From: Lentzea albidocapillata subsp. violacea | GTDB taxonomy: Bacteria > Actinomycetota > Actinomycetes > Mycobacteriales > Pseudonocardiaceae | NCBI RefSeq assembly: GCF_900100275.1 | Contig: NZ_FNET01000029.1 | Location: forward strand, 21,165 to 85,164 | Reading direction: 5' to 3' | Length of the DNA: 64,000 bases | Shown: one piece after another, positions 7,659-16,323 of the stretch | Layout of the letters: every line of letters starts with the position of its first letter | Numbering within the stretch: position 1 is the stretch's first letter | Notes under the pieces: generated by a model | What the model was told of the DNA's origin: nothing | Database searches by the model: none | Seen by the model: only the letters and a program-made list of their open reading frames with translations | Program-made: the position numbers and the translations under genes

Positions 7659-7894
7659 GGCCTTGTCGCGAAGGCCGGGATCTGCATTTCCAGCAGGTAC
7701 TCATGCTCGGTGAGCACCGGAACGCACGTCACGCGCCCGTGATGCTTCGCCCGCGCCAGGTCACAGTCGGCTGTGAGCACGACGAGGTGCCTTTGCCAGA
7801 GCGATGCTGCGGGATCGGCGGCTTCGAGCACGTCACCCTGCCTGAGCGGGTCGACGACGCTGGTGTCCTGGTACTCCGCGAACGAGACGGTCAT
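7655..7894 (-). CDS. small protein with DCDLA motif, first gene of helicase operon
   Basis: A 79-residue protein containing RQGDVLEA, then RHLVVLTADCDLARAKHHG and VTCVPVLTEHEYLL. The LTxDCDLA...KH pattern recurs, as far as I recall, at the start of longer uncharacterised proteins, so this could be the N-terminal piece of a split gene continued by the 196-residue product. It overlaps that gene by four bases (ATGA). The operon promoter must lie in the gene-poor stretch to its right (7895-9087). Function unknown. Confidence 0.7.
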   Translation of the reverse strand: MTVSFAEYQDTSVVDPLRQGDVLEAADPAASLWQRHLVVLTADCDLARAKHHGRVTCVPVLTEHEYLLEMQIPAFATRP

Positions 7895-9087
7895 CTGGTC
7901 CTCCGGCGGTCGGAGATGCCGGCCGCTGATCGTGGTGTCAGCTTGGGCGGCACGGCGTCACTTGCTGGTCCGTGTTCCGCACATCGCCCATTTCGTTTGA
8001 GGGTGGCCGACCGTTACGCAGGGCTACAGCGCGAGCGACGAGCCTCCCAGGACATCGCTGAGAAGCTGACGGGTCGTTCATGCGTTGTTGTTCATGGCGT
8101 TTCGCTGCACCAGCTCGCAGCGCTGAGCATCCGTACCCCCAGCGCAAACCACAGCTGGACGAGTGGCGACGGCTCGGTCAGCATCACGGCGGCGCTGGGC
8201 GTCCGCGCTCGCTGAGGACTGCAACACGAGCCTCGGGCTACCTCTGGTCCGCGGCATTCGCGTACAGCGTTGATCGGGGAAGTCCTCGAGTTCAGCCGGG
8301 GCCTCGTCTTCGGCGCGCACTACATCGGTTCCGGCGTGGACGCAGCTCGGCGAGGTACTCCGCGCGCGAGCCGAACTTCCTGACCATCGCGGACCATCGG
8401 CGCATCGGCTGGTCGAGCACCCAGGCGGGGTCTCTTGTGGACATTCCGTCTGGTGGGGCGAAGAGCGAGGTCCTCGCGGTCGTGTGCACGTCGGCCTGCG
8501 AGGTCCGGGTCCGTCGCCGGGTGTCTCGGGGTACGTGGGTTTCGCCTTGCCTCCGCACTGGAACGGTGACGACGGCCAGTCCCTCGGGAACACCGTTGAG
8601 GGCGAGCGGGGTCCTCCCGCCATGCAGTCGAGTAAGGGGAGGTAGTTCTCGTACACGGATTGCTTCTTGTTTCTCGAGGTCAATTGAGGCCGCTGGGGAT
8701 CTTCACCCAAGGGGATTGAAAGATAACAGGGAGAGGCGGCTAAAAACATGTCAATAACTGGACAATGGACTGACTATGGGGCTGCGAGGGCGTCGAGCGA
8801 GATCGGCTTCAGATTGAGCTAGGTGATCTGACCTGGGGTAACAGGTAGGATGCTCCTCCCCTGGTGGGTTGAGGTTGTTCGATGTCGAAGGGGCAGCGTC
8901 GTTGTTCGGCGTGAGATCGGGGTGGCTTGATTGTCTGGACCAATTTCGTCGTGAGGAGCGGAGTTCAGCCTCGGTTGCTTGTAACACTGGCTGGCCGAAC
9001 GGCGAGAAATTCCACGGGGCGCGGCGTGAAAGCGCCACGAACATGCGGTGCTGTCTCTTCGCAGCTCATAGTGTTTGGAGAAAGTCG
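7895..9087. other. 1.2-kb region without an intact gene, possibly decayed
   Basis: This gap separates two divergent defence modules and must hold both promoters. No open frame here has a convincing start, length and composition. On the minus strand, around 8340-8440, a short protein-like stretch (TRDPAWVLDQPMRRWSAMVR) is interrupted by frame changes on both sides, which fits a degraded gene, but I cannot name it. Nothing else stands out. Confidence 0.4.
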
Positions 9088-10794
9088 GTGCGTATCGAGT
9101 GCATCCGGGTGACCAACTTCCGGAACCTCGCGGACCTGTGCGTGGCGATCCAGCCGGGCACTGTCATCGTTGGTGAGAACCGCGCGGGCAAGAGCAATCT
9201 GTTGTACGCGTTGCGGCTCGTTCTGGATCCCACACTGTCACCGTCCGACCGACACCTTGGGCGAGAGGACTTCTGGGACGGTCTGTCGGACGGCAGCGAC
9301 AACTGGGATCCCATGGATGCGCGCGAGGTCATCGAGATCTCCGTGGATCTGGCCGACTTCGAGGACGACAACACCGTGTTGAGCACATTGAGCGATGCGT
9401 TGGTGCAGTCGGATCCGCTCCGTGCGCGACTGACCTACCGGTTCGCACCGCTGGACACCGGTGTCGCCGGGCCGGGAGCGAAGGTCAAATACAGGTGGAC
9501 CATCTTCGGAGGCGAGGACGAAGAGAACCAGATCGACGCCGATCTGCGGGGCTACCTGTACTTCGTGTTTCTCCGTGCGCTGCGCGACGTGGACGCGGAC
9601 CTCTCCACGTGGCGGCGCTCCCCGTTGCGAGTTCTGCTGACGGCTGCGGCCAAGGCCATCGGCGACGACGATCTCAGCCGCGTACGCTCGGCGATGAGAG
9701 AGGCGAACGCGCAGCTCAACGACCTGGCGGAGATCAAACGGGTCGGCACGAGCATCAGCGACCGCATGATGGAGATCCTCGGTGCGAATCAGGCGCTGGA
9801 GACCGAACTAGCTGTGGCGGCAGAAGATCCGCTGAGACTGATCCGCACCATGAAGCTGTTCGTCGACGGCGCCGCGCACCGGCATCTGAGCACGACGAGC
9901 CTCGGCACTCTGAACGTGCTGTACCTCGCGCTGCTCGAGCTCGGGCTGGAGGAACGCCTTGCGGAGCAAGACATTGCGCACGTGGTGATGGCGATCGAGG
10001 AGCCGGAAGCGCATCTGCATCCCCACATGCAGCGGCTCGCGTTCCGGCGGCTGCTGGCTGATCACCGCACGAACCGTTCGATTCTCGTGACTACGCATTC
10101 ACCCCACATTGCCAGCGTCGCTTCCCCTCGCAGCCTGGTGGTGCTTCGTGATGCGGGCGGGAGAACGGAAGCGGCCGCAGCCAGCGACGCGGCGCTGACC
10201 AACGCCGAGTGGGACGACATCGCCCGATACCTAGACGCCACCAGGGCGGAACTGGTGTTCGCGCGTCGTGTTCTGCTCGTTGAGGGGTATGCCGAGCAGG
10301 CCTTGCTGCCATCGATGGCCGCGGCCGTGGGGATGGACCTCGACAAGCTCGGCATTACCGTTTGTGTCGTGCACGGCACGCACTTCACGTCGTACGCCCG
10401 GTTCTGCGAGGCACTCGGCATCCGGTGGGCCGTGATTACGGATGGCGACGGCGACGCGGGACCGGCACGTGCCGGTCGCCTGCTCGCCGCGTTGTCCTTG
10501 AATGGAGATCCGGGGGAGCACGGCATCTTTGTCGGAATGTCCACTTTCGAATACGACCTACTGAACGCGCACCCCAGCAATGCCAACCCTTGTTTCAGCA
10601 CACTCTGGGAGCTGAGCGCAGATCGGGTGCGGACCACCATGGAGACATGGGTTTCGCAGTGGCCCGAGATCGGCACCTATCTGACCACGATCGACAAGGC
10701 GGGTGGCAAGGGACGGTTCGCTCAGCGTCTTGCGTCACAACAGATCTGGCCGCCGGACTATGTCCACAGTGCCTTGAGATACCTGGCGGGATGA
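9088..10794 (+). CDS. gajA: Gabija GajA: OLD-family ATPase-TOPRIM endonuclease
   Basis: A 568-residue protein with an N-terminal AAA/SMC-like ATPase: Walker A GENRAGKS at residues 29-36, Walker B AIEEPEAHLHPHM near residue 305 and the switch histidine in TTHSPH near 337. A C-terminal TOPRIM domain follows, with LLVEGYAEQALLP (about 397, acidic Glu) and ITDGDGDAG (about 450). In Gabija, GajA is a sequence-specific DNA nicking enzyme held in check by nucleotides and active when phage deplete them (established for the family). The GTG at 9088 has GGAG 7 bases upstream; a longer frame to 8869 lacks such a site. The length is close to the 578 residues of the Bacillus protein. The next gene overlaps by ATGA. 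Confidence 0.9.
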   Translation: MRIECIRVTNFRNLADLCVAIQPGTVIVGENRAGKSNLLYALRLVLDPTLSPSDRHLGREDFWDGLSDGSDNWDPMDAREVIEISVDLADFEDDNTVLSTLSDALVQSDPLRARLTYRFAPLDTGVAGPGAKVKYRWTIFGGEDEENQIDADLRGYLYFVFLRALRDVDADLSTWRRSPLRVLLTAAAKAIGDDDLSRVRSAMREANAQLNDLAEIKRVGTSISDRMMEILGANQALETELAVAAEDPLRLIRTMKLFVDGAAHRHLSTTSLGTLNVLYLALLELGLEERLAEQDIAHVVMAIEEPEAHLHPHMQRLAFRRLLADHRTNRSILVTTHSPHIASVASPRSLVVLRDAGGRTEAAAASDAALTNAEWDDIARYLDATRAELVFARRVLLVEGYAEQALLPSMAAAVGMDLDKLGITVCVVHGTHFTSYARFCEALGIRWAVITDGDGDAGPARAGRLLAALSLNGDPGEHGIFVGMSTFEYDLLNAHPSNANPCFSTLWELSADRVRTTMETWVSQWPEIGTYLTTIDKAGGKGRFAQRLASQQIWPPDYVHSALRYLAG

Positions 10795-12560
10795 TGGGCC
10801 CGCTGACCCAGTCGATCAGGGAGCTGTCGGCGAACGAACGCCAGTGGCAAGTGCTGAACCGGCAAGGCCATTGCATCGTCCATGCCCCGCCGGGCAGCGG
10901 CAAGACCAAGCTGTTGGTCACCTGTCTTGCCTACGACCTGTTCAACAGGATTCCCGAACCTCATGGCGCGGCATGCATCACCTACACCACGGCCGCGGCC
11001 GAGGAGCTGCGCAGGCGCTTGGCGTCGTTGGGGGTCTCCGCGCGGCCGTCGCTCTTCGTGGGAACGGTGCACAGCTTCGCCATCAACCGGATCATCGGCC
11101 CTTTTGCGGCCCTGCTCGGCAACCCCGAGCTGGTCAAGGCGTCGATCGCGAGCGACGAGCAGCAGGAGGAGATCTACCGGATTGCAATCGGCTCGCGGTT
11201 CGGATCGTCGTGCAACTGGAAGGAGAAGCGCAAGCAGATCGAGTTCCACAGGCGTCGTCTGTCCACTGTGGAGGAGTGGAACCGTGGTGGAGAAGGACTT
11301 CTGGAGGCCTGCTCGAGCTACGAGTCGTTGCTGCGCGGTGACGGTCTGATTGACTTCGAGGGGGCGGTGGCTGTCGCCGTGGATCTCGTCGAACAGCACG
11401 AGGTTGTGCGGCGGGTGCTCTCGGCGCGATATCGTCGCCTGTACGTTGACGAGTACCAGGACCTCGCGCCGGGGCTCGATCGGCTGGTGCGAGCCCTCTG
11501 TCTTCGACCCGACTCGGACGTCGAGCTACTAGCCGTCGGGGACCCAGGGCAGGCGATCTTCAGCTGGAACGGCGCGCGGCCGGAGCTGATCAGCGAACTG
11601 AGCTCGCTTCCCGGTGTGAGCACCGTGCACCTGGAGCACAACTACCGGTGCGGCGAGGAGATCATCCGAGCGTCGACGCGGGTCGAGCGCGTCGGGCGGA
11701 AGGTTACGGCCGTCCGCGGTGGCGGCGAGGTGCTGGCTGTCTTCTGCCCTGCGGGCTTCACCGAGCAGTGCCGCCAAGCTGCTGCTGCGGTCGGACTGGC
11801 GCACAGGCGCGGGGTGCCGCTACACGAGATCGCGGTGATCTGTTCGCTGAACGCTCAGTGCCGCGAGGTCGCGGAGGTGCTCCGCGGTGCCGGCCTGGCC
11901 GTTGCCGTGCCAGGAGTCGAGTACCCGCGTGCTCCGGTCACGTTGTTCGTCGAGTCGTGTGCGGCGTGGGCCATGCTCGGGCGTGAGCATAGTGGCCACC
12001 GGCTCGGCGCCATCCACCGGCGATGGCGGAGGTTGCTCGGTCCGACGTGGACACGCGACACGGACGTGCGGTTGACCGAGCTGTTGGTCGGTTACCGCGA
12101 CAAACCCGTCACCTACGCCCGCAGGATGCTCGCGGACCTCCTCGGCATGGGGCTGCGTCGAGCCATGGCACGCCCGGCCCAGTCCGACAACGCCAATGCG
12201 CTGGACCGGATGCAGCACGCGGTGGAACTCGGAGCGTTGGCGGACGCGACTGTCGTGGATCTGGCCAGCCGGGCTATGAGGCGCGACCGGGTGAACGTCA
12301 CGACCATGTCGTCCAGCAAGGGGCTGGAGTTCGAGGTCGTATTGCTCCTCGGCGCGGACGAGGGGCTGATGCCCTACTGGAATTCGGCCAACGATCCGGC
12401 CAAGCTTGAAGAGGATCGCAGGAAGTTCTACGTCTCGGTCACGCGTGCGCGCAGCACCGTGAAGATTTTCTACTCGCGTTCGGTGGCCACCTCCGCCGGG
12501 CGGGCAAAGCCCGCTGAGCCGAGTCGGTTCCTCTACGAGATCGGCCTGCTGCACCGCTAA
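10791..12560 (+). CDS. gajB: Gabija GajB: UvrD-like helicase
   Basis: A 589-residue superfamily 1A helicase. Walker A is APPGSGKTK (residues 32-40), motif II is VDEYQDLAPGLD (about 220), motif III is GDPGQAIFSWNGA, motif IV is EHNYRC and motif VI is KFYVSVTRAR. In Gabija, GajB hydrolyses nucleotides upon sensing DNA ends and so releases GajA inhibition (family knowledge). The ATG at 10791 overlaps the gajA stop; an adjacent ATG at 10794 is possible. The tandem OLD-nuclease plus UvrD arrangement is what defines the class 2 OLD/Gabija pair. It is somewhat longer than Bacillus GajB (494 residues). Confidence 0.9.
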   Translation: MMGPLTQSIRELSANERQWQVLNRQGHCIVHAPPGSGKTKLLVTCLAYDLFNRIPEPHGAACITYTTAAAEELRRRLASLGVSARPSLFVGTVHSFAINRIIGPFAALLGNPELVKASIASDEQQEEIYRIAIGSRFGSSCNWKEKRKQIEFHRRRLSTVEEWNRGGEGLLEACSSYESLLRGDGLIDFEGAVAVAVDLVEQHEVVRRVLSARYRRLYVDEYQDLAPGLDRLVRALCLRPDSDVELLAVGDPGQAIFSWNGARPELISELSSLPGVSTVHLEHNYRCGEEIIRASTRVERVGRKVTAVRGGGEVLAVFCPAGFTEQCRQAAAAVGLAHRRGVPLHEIAVICSLNAQCREVAEVLRGAGLAVAVPGVEYPRAPVTLFVESCAAWAMLGREHSGHRLGAIHRRWRRLLGPTWTRDTDVRLTELLVGYRDKPVTYARRMLADLLGMGLRRAMARPAQSDNANALDRMQHAVELGALADATVVDLASRAMRRDRVNVTTMSSSKGLEFEVVLLLGADEGLMPYWNSANDPAKLEEDRRKFYVSVTRARSTVKIFYSRSVATSAGRAKPAEPSRFLYEIGLLHR

Positions 12561-12752
12561 CGGCATGGTCGTGAAACGCGGCGTCGTTCGAGCGGGCGGC
12601 AGGTGTCGTTTGTGATGTGCAGCGCCGCTACACGGGGGGTGAGGTGCCGCCATGCTCAGCCACCGCGTGTTCGATGCTTCGGCGTGCCGTGGCCTCCATC
12701 CGCTCGTAACAGCCTGTGGACAGACGGAATATTTCTACGTATCTTTCCTGGA

Positions 12753-13847
12753 ATGACGGCTCACCTTGTGGCCGGAGACGGCAACCCCGAGCTCCTGGTC
12801 GCCGCGCGTGAAGCACTCGGATGGACCCAGAGACAGCTCGCCGAAGAGCTGACCCGCCTGTCCAAGGCTGATCCCGAGATCAGCCAAGGCTACGTCTCCA
12901 GGGTGGAAAAAGGCTCCCTGTCGGTCTCCGCCGACCGTCTTGAGCTGTTCAGTGCGGTGCTGGAGGTGACCCCGGACTTCCTGGCCGGCGAGGGGAAGCT
13001 GTGGTCACTCGGCGACGGGTGCGTCTACCACCGCAACCGCAAGTCGACGAAGGCCTCGACGCTGCGCACGCTGCACGCGCAGGTCAACCTGCTACGTCTT
13101 TTCCTGCGCAGGCTTGCGGCTGGCTCTACCGTGACCTTGCGGGAGTTCAATCTTGTGCCGATGCAGGTTGGGGGTCTGGATGGCCCTGAGGATGTGGCTC
13201 GAGCGCTCCGTCGTGAGCTCGAACTCCCGGAGGGGCCGATCGAATCCGTGACCGAGGTGGCGGAACGGGTCGGCGCGCTGGTGGTGCCGATGTCGCTGGG
13301 AGGGCGAGAGGTGGATGCGACCAGCCTGCACCCGCCCGGCGAGGCCCCGGTGTTCGTGATCAACACCGATGCTCCGGCGGACCGCCAGCGGTTCACGCAG
13401 GCGCACGAGCTGGGACACATCGCGTGTGCGCCCGCGCTCGATCTCGGCGCCGAGGAGATGGCGCAGGCCTTCGCGAGCGAGTTCCTCGCTCCAGCCGCAC
13501 AGGTGCGACCCGACCTCCAGGCTGCTCCGATCACCCCGGCACGGCTCCTGCAGCTCAAGGCACGGTGGCGGATCTCCGCTGCGGCACTGCTGCGGCGAGC
13601 TCTCGACCTCGGCGTGGTCACGGACTCGCGCTACCGCACGCTCAACACGCAGATGTCCGCCCTGGGCTGGAAGACGGCAGAACCCGAGCCTCTGCCGCCC
13701 GAGGTCGCGACGGCTGTACCCACCTTGCTGAGGGCTGCGGTCGACGCCGCAGGTGGAGTCGAGGCCGCTGCGGCCCTGGCCGGTACGACAGCCGCCAAGT
13801 TGCGCGCGATGCTGGGCGATCAGCTTCTGGGGGTTCTCGATGACTGA
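12753..13847 (+). CDS. XRE-family regulator with ImmA/IrrE metallopeptidase domain
   Basis: A 364-residue two-domain protein. Residues 11-80 are a Cro/C1-type helix-turn-helix (REALGWTQRQLAEEL then QGYVSRVEKGSLSVSADRL). The centre carries the zinc peptidase signature HELGH (His218, Glu219, His222) with FASEFLAP downstream, typical of ImmA/IrrE (DUF955). Such proteins bind DNA as repressors and cleave themselves or a partner under stress or phage induction (family knowledge). The ATG at 12753 lacks a good ribosome-binding site and may be leaderless; longer upstream reading is not protein-like. It overlaps the next gene, so the two form an operon just downstream of Gabija. Confidence 0.88.
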   Translation: MTAHLVAGDGNPELLVAAREALGWTQRQLAEELTRLSKADPEISQGYVSRVEKGSLSVSADRLELFSAVLEVTPDFLAGEGKLWSLGDGCVYHRNRKSTKASTLRTLHAQVNLLRLFLRRLAAGSTVTLREFNLVPMQVGGLDGPEDVARALRRELELPEGPIESVTEVAERVGALVVPMSLGGREVDATSLHPPGEAPVFVINTDAPADRQRFTQAHELGHIACAPALDLGAEEMAQAFASEFLAPAAQVRPDLQAAPITPARLLQLKARWRISAAALLRRALDLGVVTDSRYRTLNTQMSALGWKTAEPEPLPPEVATAVPTLLRAAVDAAGGVEAAAALAGTTAAKLRAMLGDQLLGVLDD

Positions 13848-15027
13848 TCTGGAAGGCGTCAGCACCTCGCCGAGCGATGACGCACGGGGAGCACTGGCGC
13901 AACTCGCTGACCGCCCCTCGCCACAACGTCCCGCCGGCAGCGTCGGCGTTCTGCACAACCGCATGTTGGTCTACGCGCGCCCGAACCAGGTGCCGAACAT
14001 CGAGCCGCACGTGAGCTTGGCCCGCAGCGGATTCGTCCTCGCGGGCGCAAACACAAACGGCCGCATGAGGTTGCTCGAAGACTCGGGCTACAACGGCATT
14101 GTGCTCGTGGACCCGGCCGCCTACGAGAAGCACCTCGCCACTCCCGACGCGCCGTTCTGGTCACCTGAGGACCAGCTGCTGCCTATGACGCTGGAAGACA
14201 TGCTCAACCAGCAGCTGATGGCCGGGGCCAGCGCGGCGATCACGCCGACCAAGTTCGTGCAGGCGGGTGACACCGACTCACTGAGGGCGGCGGCCCGCCA
14301 GGTGAAGGAACTGGGGCGCAACGACGTCATTTTCGCGGCACCGCTTGATGTCTCGTTACTCGACCGCAGGCACATCCGCCAGGTGACGACGATTCTCGCC
14401 GACGTGGGGTGCCCGATCGGTCTGGTGCTGGGCAAGCAGCTGGACCCGCTGAAGCAGGCGGCGAACCGGATCATCCAGAACCTGCGGATGCTCGCGGCCT
14501 CGGTCGAGCTCTTTCCCATGCGGACCGACTTCAACGCGTTCGATCTTGTGGCGCACGGGGCGTTCGCGGGGGCGATCGGCACTGGCGGCGCGGTTCGCCA
14601 CACTGTCGAGCCGCCGAATCCGTCGAAGGCGATCGTGCTCGATCCCTCGCCGAGCGTGCTGATCCCGGAGCTGATGTGCTGGTGGAAGGGCAGCAAGCTC
14701 ATGAAGATCTTCGGTGCCCGGCAGAACCTGGTGCCGATGTGTCCCTGTGCGGTGTGCGGTGGGCGACGGTTGTCCCGCTTCCAGCGGAGGACCGACTCGA
14801 ACGAGGCGATGGCGCATGCGGTGGCCACGTGGTCGCAGTACGCCGCCGACATGCTCGCCGCGCCAACAATGCGCCTGCGCGCGCAGTACTGGCAGAACAT
14901 CTGCCGCAACGCGGTCGGCTACCACGAGATGTTCACCAAGCAGCTCCGGCGCGCGAAGCCGATCAAACCTCAGGAGCCGCTCAAGGTGTGGGCGAACCTG
15001 CCGTTGTGGCTGACCGATCAGACCTGA
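13840..15027 (+). CDS. unknown protein with CxCxxC motif, partner of XRE-ImmA
   Basis: A 395-residue protein beginning MTDLEGVSTS at the ATG overlapping the XRE-ImmA stop. Alternating hydrophobic strands (GIVLVDP, AAITPTKF, NDVIFAAPLD, PIGLVLGKQL, AGAIGTGGAV) suggest an alpha/beta barrel. A zinc-type motif C301-P-C303-A-V-C306 follows, with a histidine about 20 residues on. That spacing matches the CxCxxC zinc site of tRNA-guanine transglycosylases, and TGT relatives (DpdA) take part in DNA modification, but no other TGT signature is evident, so relationship to TGT is only a hypothesis. Its 3' end overlaps the convergent 204-residue gene by 10 bases. Confidence 0.7.
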   Translation: MTDLEGVSTSPSDDARGALAQLADRPSPQRPAGSVGVLHNRMLVYARPNQVPNIEPHVSLARSGFVLAGANTNGRMRLLEDSGYNGIVLVDPAAYEKHLATPDAPFWSPEDQLLPMTLEDMLNQQLMAGASAAITPTKFVQAGDTDSLRAAARQVKELGRNDVIFAAPLDVSLLDRRHIRQVTTILADVGCPIGLVLGKQLDPLKQAANRIIQNLRMLAASVELFPMRTDFNAFDLVAHGAFAGAIGTGGAVRHTVEPPNPSKAIVLDPSPSVLIPELMCWWKGSKLMKIFGARQNLVPMCPCAVCGGRRLSRFQRRTDSNEAMAHAVATWSQYAADMLAAPTMRLRAQYWQNICRNAVGYHEMFTKQLRRAKPIKPQEPLKVWANLPLWLTDQT

Positions 15028-15632
15028 TCGACCGTGTGCCGGTAGACCTGCTCGCAGAACCACCACCACCCGGTCGTGGGTTGCCAGTCAGCCAGCGGCT
15101 CCGGTTCGAGCACCATCGTCGGTGCCGCCTGCGGACCAACCGCCACGCCGACGCCGTACCAGGACGCCTCGGCCAGCGCTTCCTCCGAGTTCGAGGGCGC
15201 TTCCGGCACGACGAACATCCGCGGGAGGTAGGACGCGAACTCTGAAGCGCGTTCCAGACCGTCACGCCATTTCGACGCGTACACCACCGCGAGAACCGGT
15301 GTGACGGCTGGCGACGCCAGGCGGGTGACCGAGGCACTGTCGATCTGCACGATGCCAGCGGGGGCGCGGAGAAGTACGCGAAGAACTGCTGGGCTCAGCG
15401 ACGGCCTAGGTACCGCGATCTCGTGGGGGAGGTCCAGCAGTACGTCGAGCAGCTCCGTCGAGTTGATGTCCGCCAAGCCGGCGCGCCGCCGCCGCTCGTG
15501 CTCGGCCTCGTCACGGCGATGGACGATTGTCGCGGTAGTCCCGAAGATCCGCACCCGCGCCGAATGCGCGTCCTGCAGGTTGAGTGCCGTGCCCGATTTC
15601 ACCTGCACCGTGTTCGCCAGCGGAGATGTCAT
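15018..15632 (-). CDS. hypothetical protein
   Basis: A 204-residue soluble protein with no recognised domain. It starts MTSPLANTVQVKSGTALNLQ, reminiscent of a beta-rich N terminus, and ends with a tryptophan-rich segment (PTTGWWWFCEQVYRH). Composition and codon usage look genuine. The ribosome-binding site is weak. It is convergent with the CxCxxC gene, overlapping it by 10 bases at the 3' ends, and stands alone on this strand. No function can be proposed. Confidence 0.6.
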   Translation of the reverse strand: MTSPLANTVQVKSGTALNLQDAHSARVRIFGTTATIVHRRDEAEHERRRRAGLADINSTELLDVLLDLPHEIAVPRPSLSPAVLRVLLRAPAGIVQIDSASVTRLASPAVTPVLAVVYASKWRDGLERASEFASYLPRMFVVPEAPSNSEEALAEASWYGVGVAVGPQAAPTMVLEPEPLADWQPTTGWWWFCEQVYRHTVDQV

Positions 15633-15913
15633 CGCGACCGGCTCGATGCGGCGTAAGGGAGGTGGGGGGCGGTTCGCACGGCGTGATCCTTCCCTACCGG
15701 CTCTGGCCTCGCCCGCTCAGGGGACGGAATACTCGATGACCTGGGCCGCACGCTGCAATCGAACACCCGTTCGGCGAGAGTTGCAATACGTCGTCAGGCG
15801 CACTCGCCGGATGCCAGTCGCGATCGGATCGTCCGGACACTCCCCACAGCGCCGCTCGGAGCCTGGGCTCGGCTTGGGTGACCGCGCTCAGCGCGACGAT
15901 CTGCCGGACATAG

Positions 15914-16123
15914 CTAATTGATGAGGCTGTAGGTGCCATCTTCATGGCGTTCGAAGTACGCGGTGTACCCACCGGGATTGCCTCGACGGTGCTTCGGCAG
16001 GAACACCCCGTAGGTCTGCTCGGCCCAGCCGGGGCACGCTGCGCGGACGTCTGCGGGCCGGAATCGTGCGGGCAGGTCGCCGCGTCGTGCAGCGCTGCGG
16101 ATGTCGTTCATGAGGCGGCTCAT
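15914..16123 (-). CDS. small conserved-type protein (KHRxGNPGG)
   Basis: A 69-residue protein from the ATG at 16121-16123, which follows a TAGGAA ribosome-binding site. The sequence PARFRPADVRAACPGWAEQT, followed by YGVFLPKHRRGNPGG and YFER...DGTYSLIN, resembles a small actinobacterial family with a winged-helix-like layout. It could bind DNA, but that is a guess from pattern. It is transcribed divergently from the PLD-nuclease pair, with about 200 bases of shared promoter space, and might regulate it. Confidence 0.6.
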   Translation of the reverse strand: MSRLMNDIRSAARRGDLPARFRPADVRAACPGWAEQTYGVFLPKHRRGNPGGYTAYFERHEDGTYSLIN

Positions 16124-16323
16124 GATTCCTACCCTGCTGCTTCGTGCACGGAGATCGCTGTCGCGTTCGCGTGACTTAGTCATATGGCCGTGCGCCGTCA
16201 CGCTTCTGCAGACGTTTGATCGCGTCGATGACGGCAAGACGTTACTGGTGGCCTGAAACGAACAGGCGCTCACGCACGAGATCATGGTGTGGCCATGTTT
16301 GAACACTGCCAAGGAATGAACCG

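Noticed and set aside
8078..8749. Two overlapping open frames of about 220 codons in the gap left of Gabija
   Set aside because: Both are Pro/Arg/Ser-rich with shadow-like composition, lack ribosome-binding sites, and match no motif.
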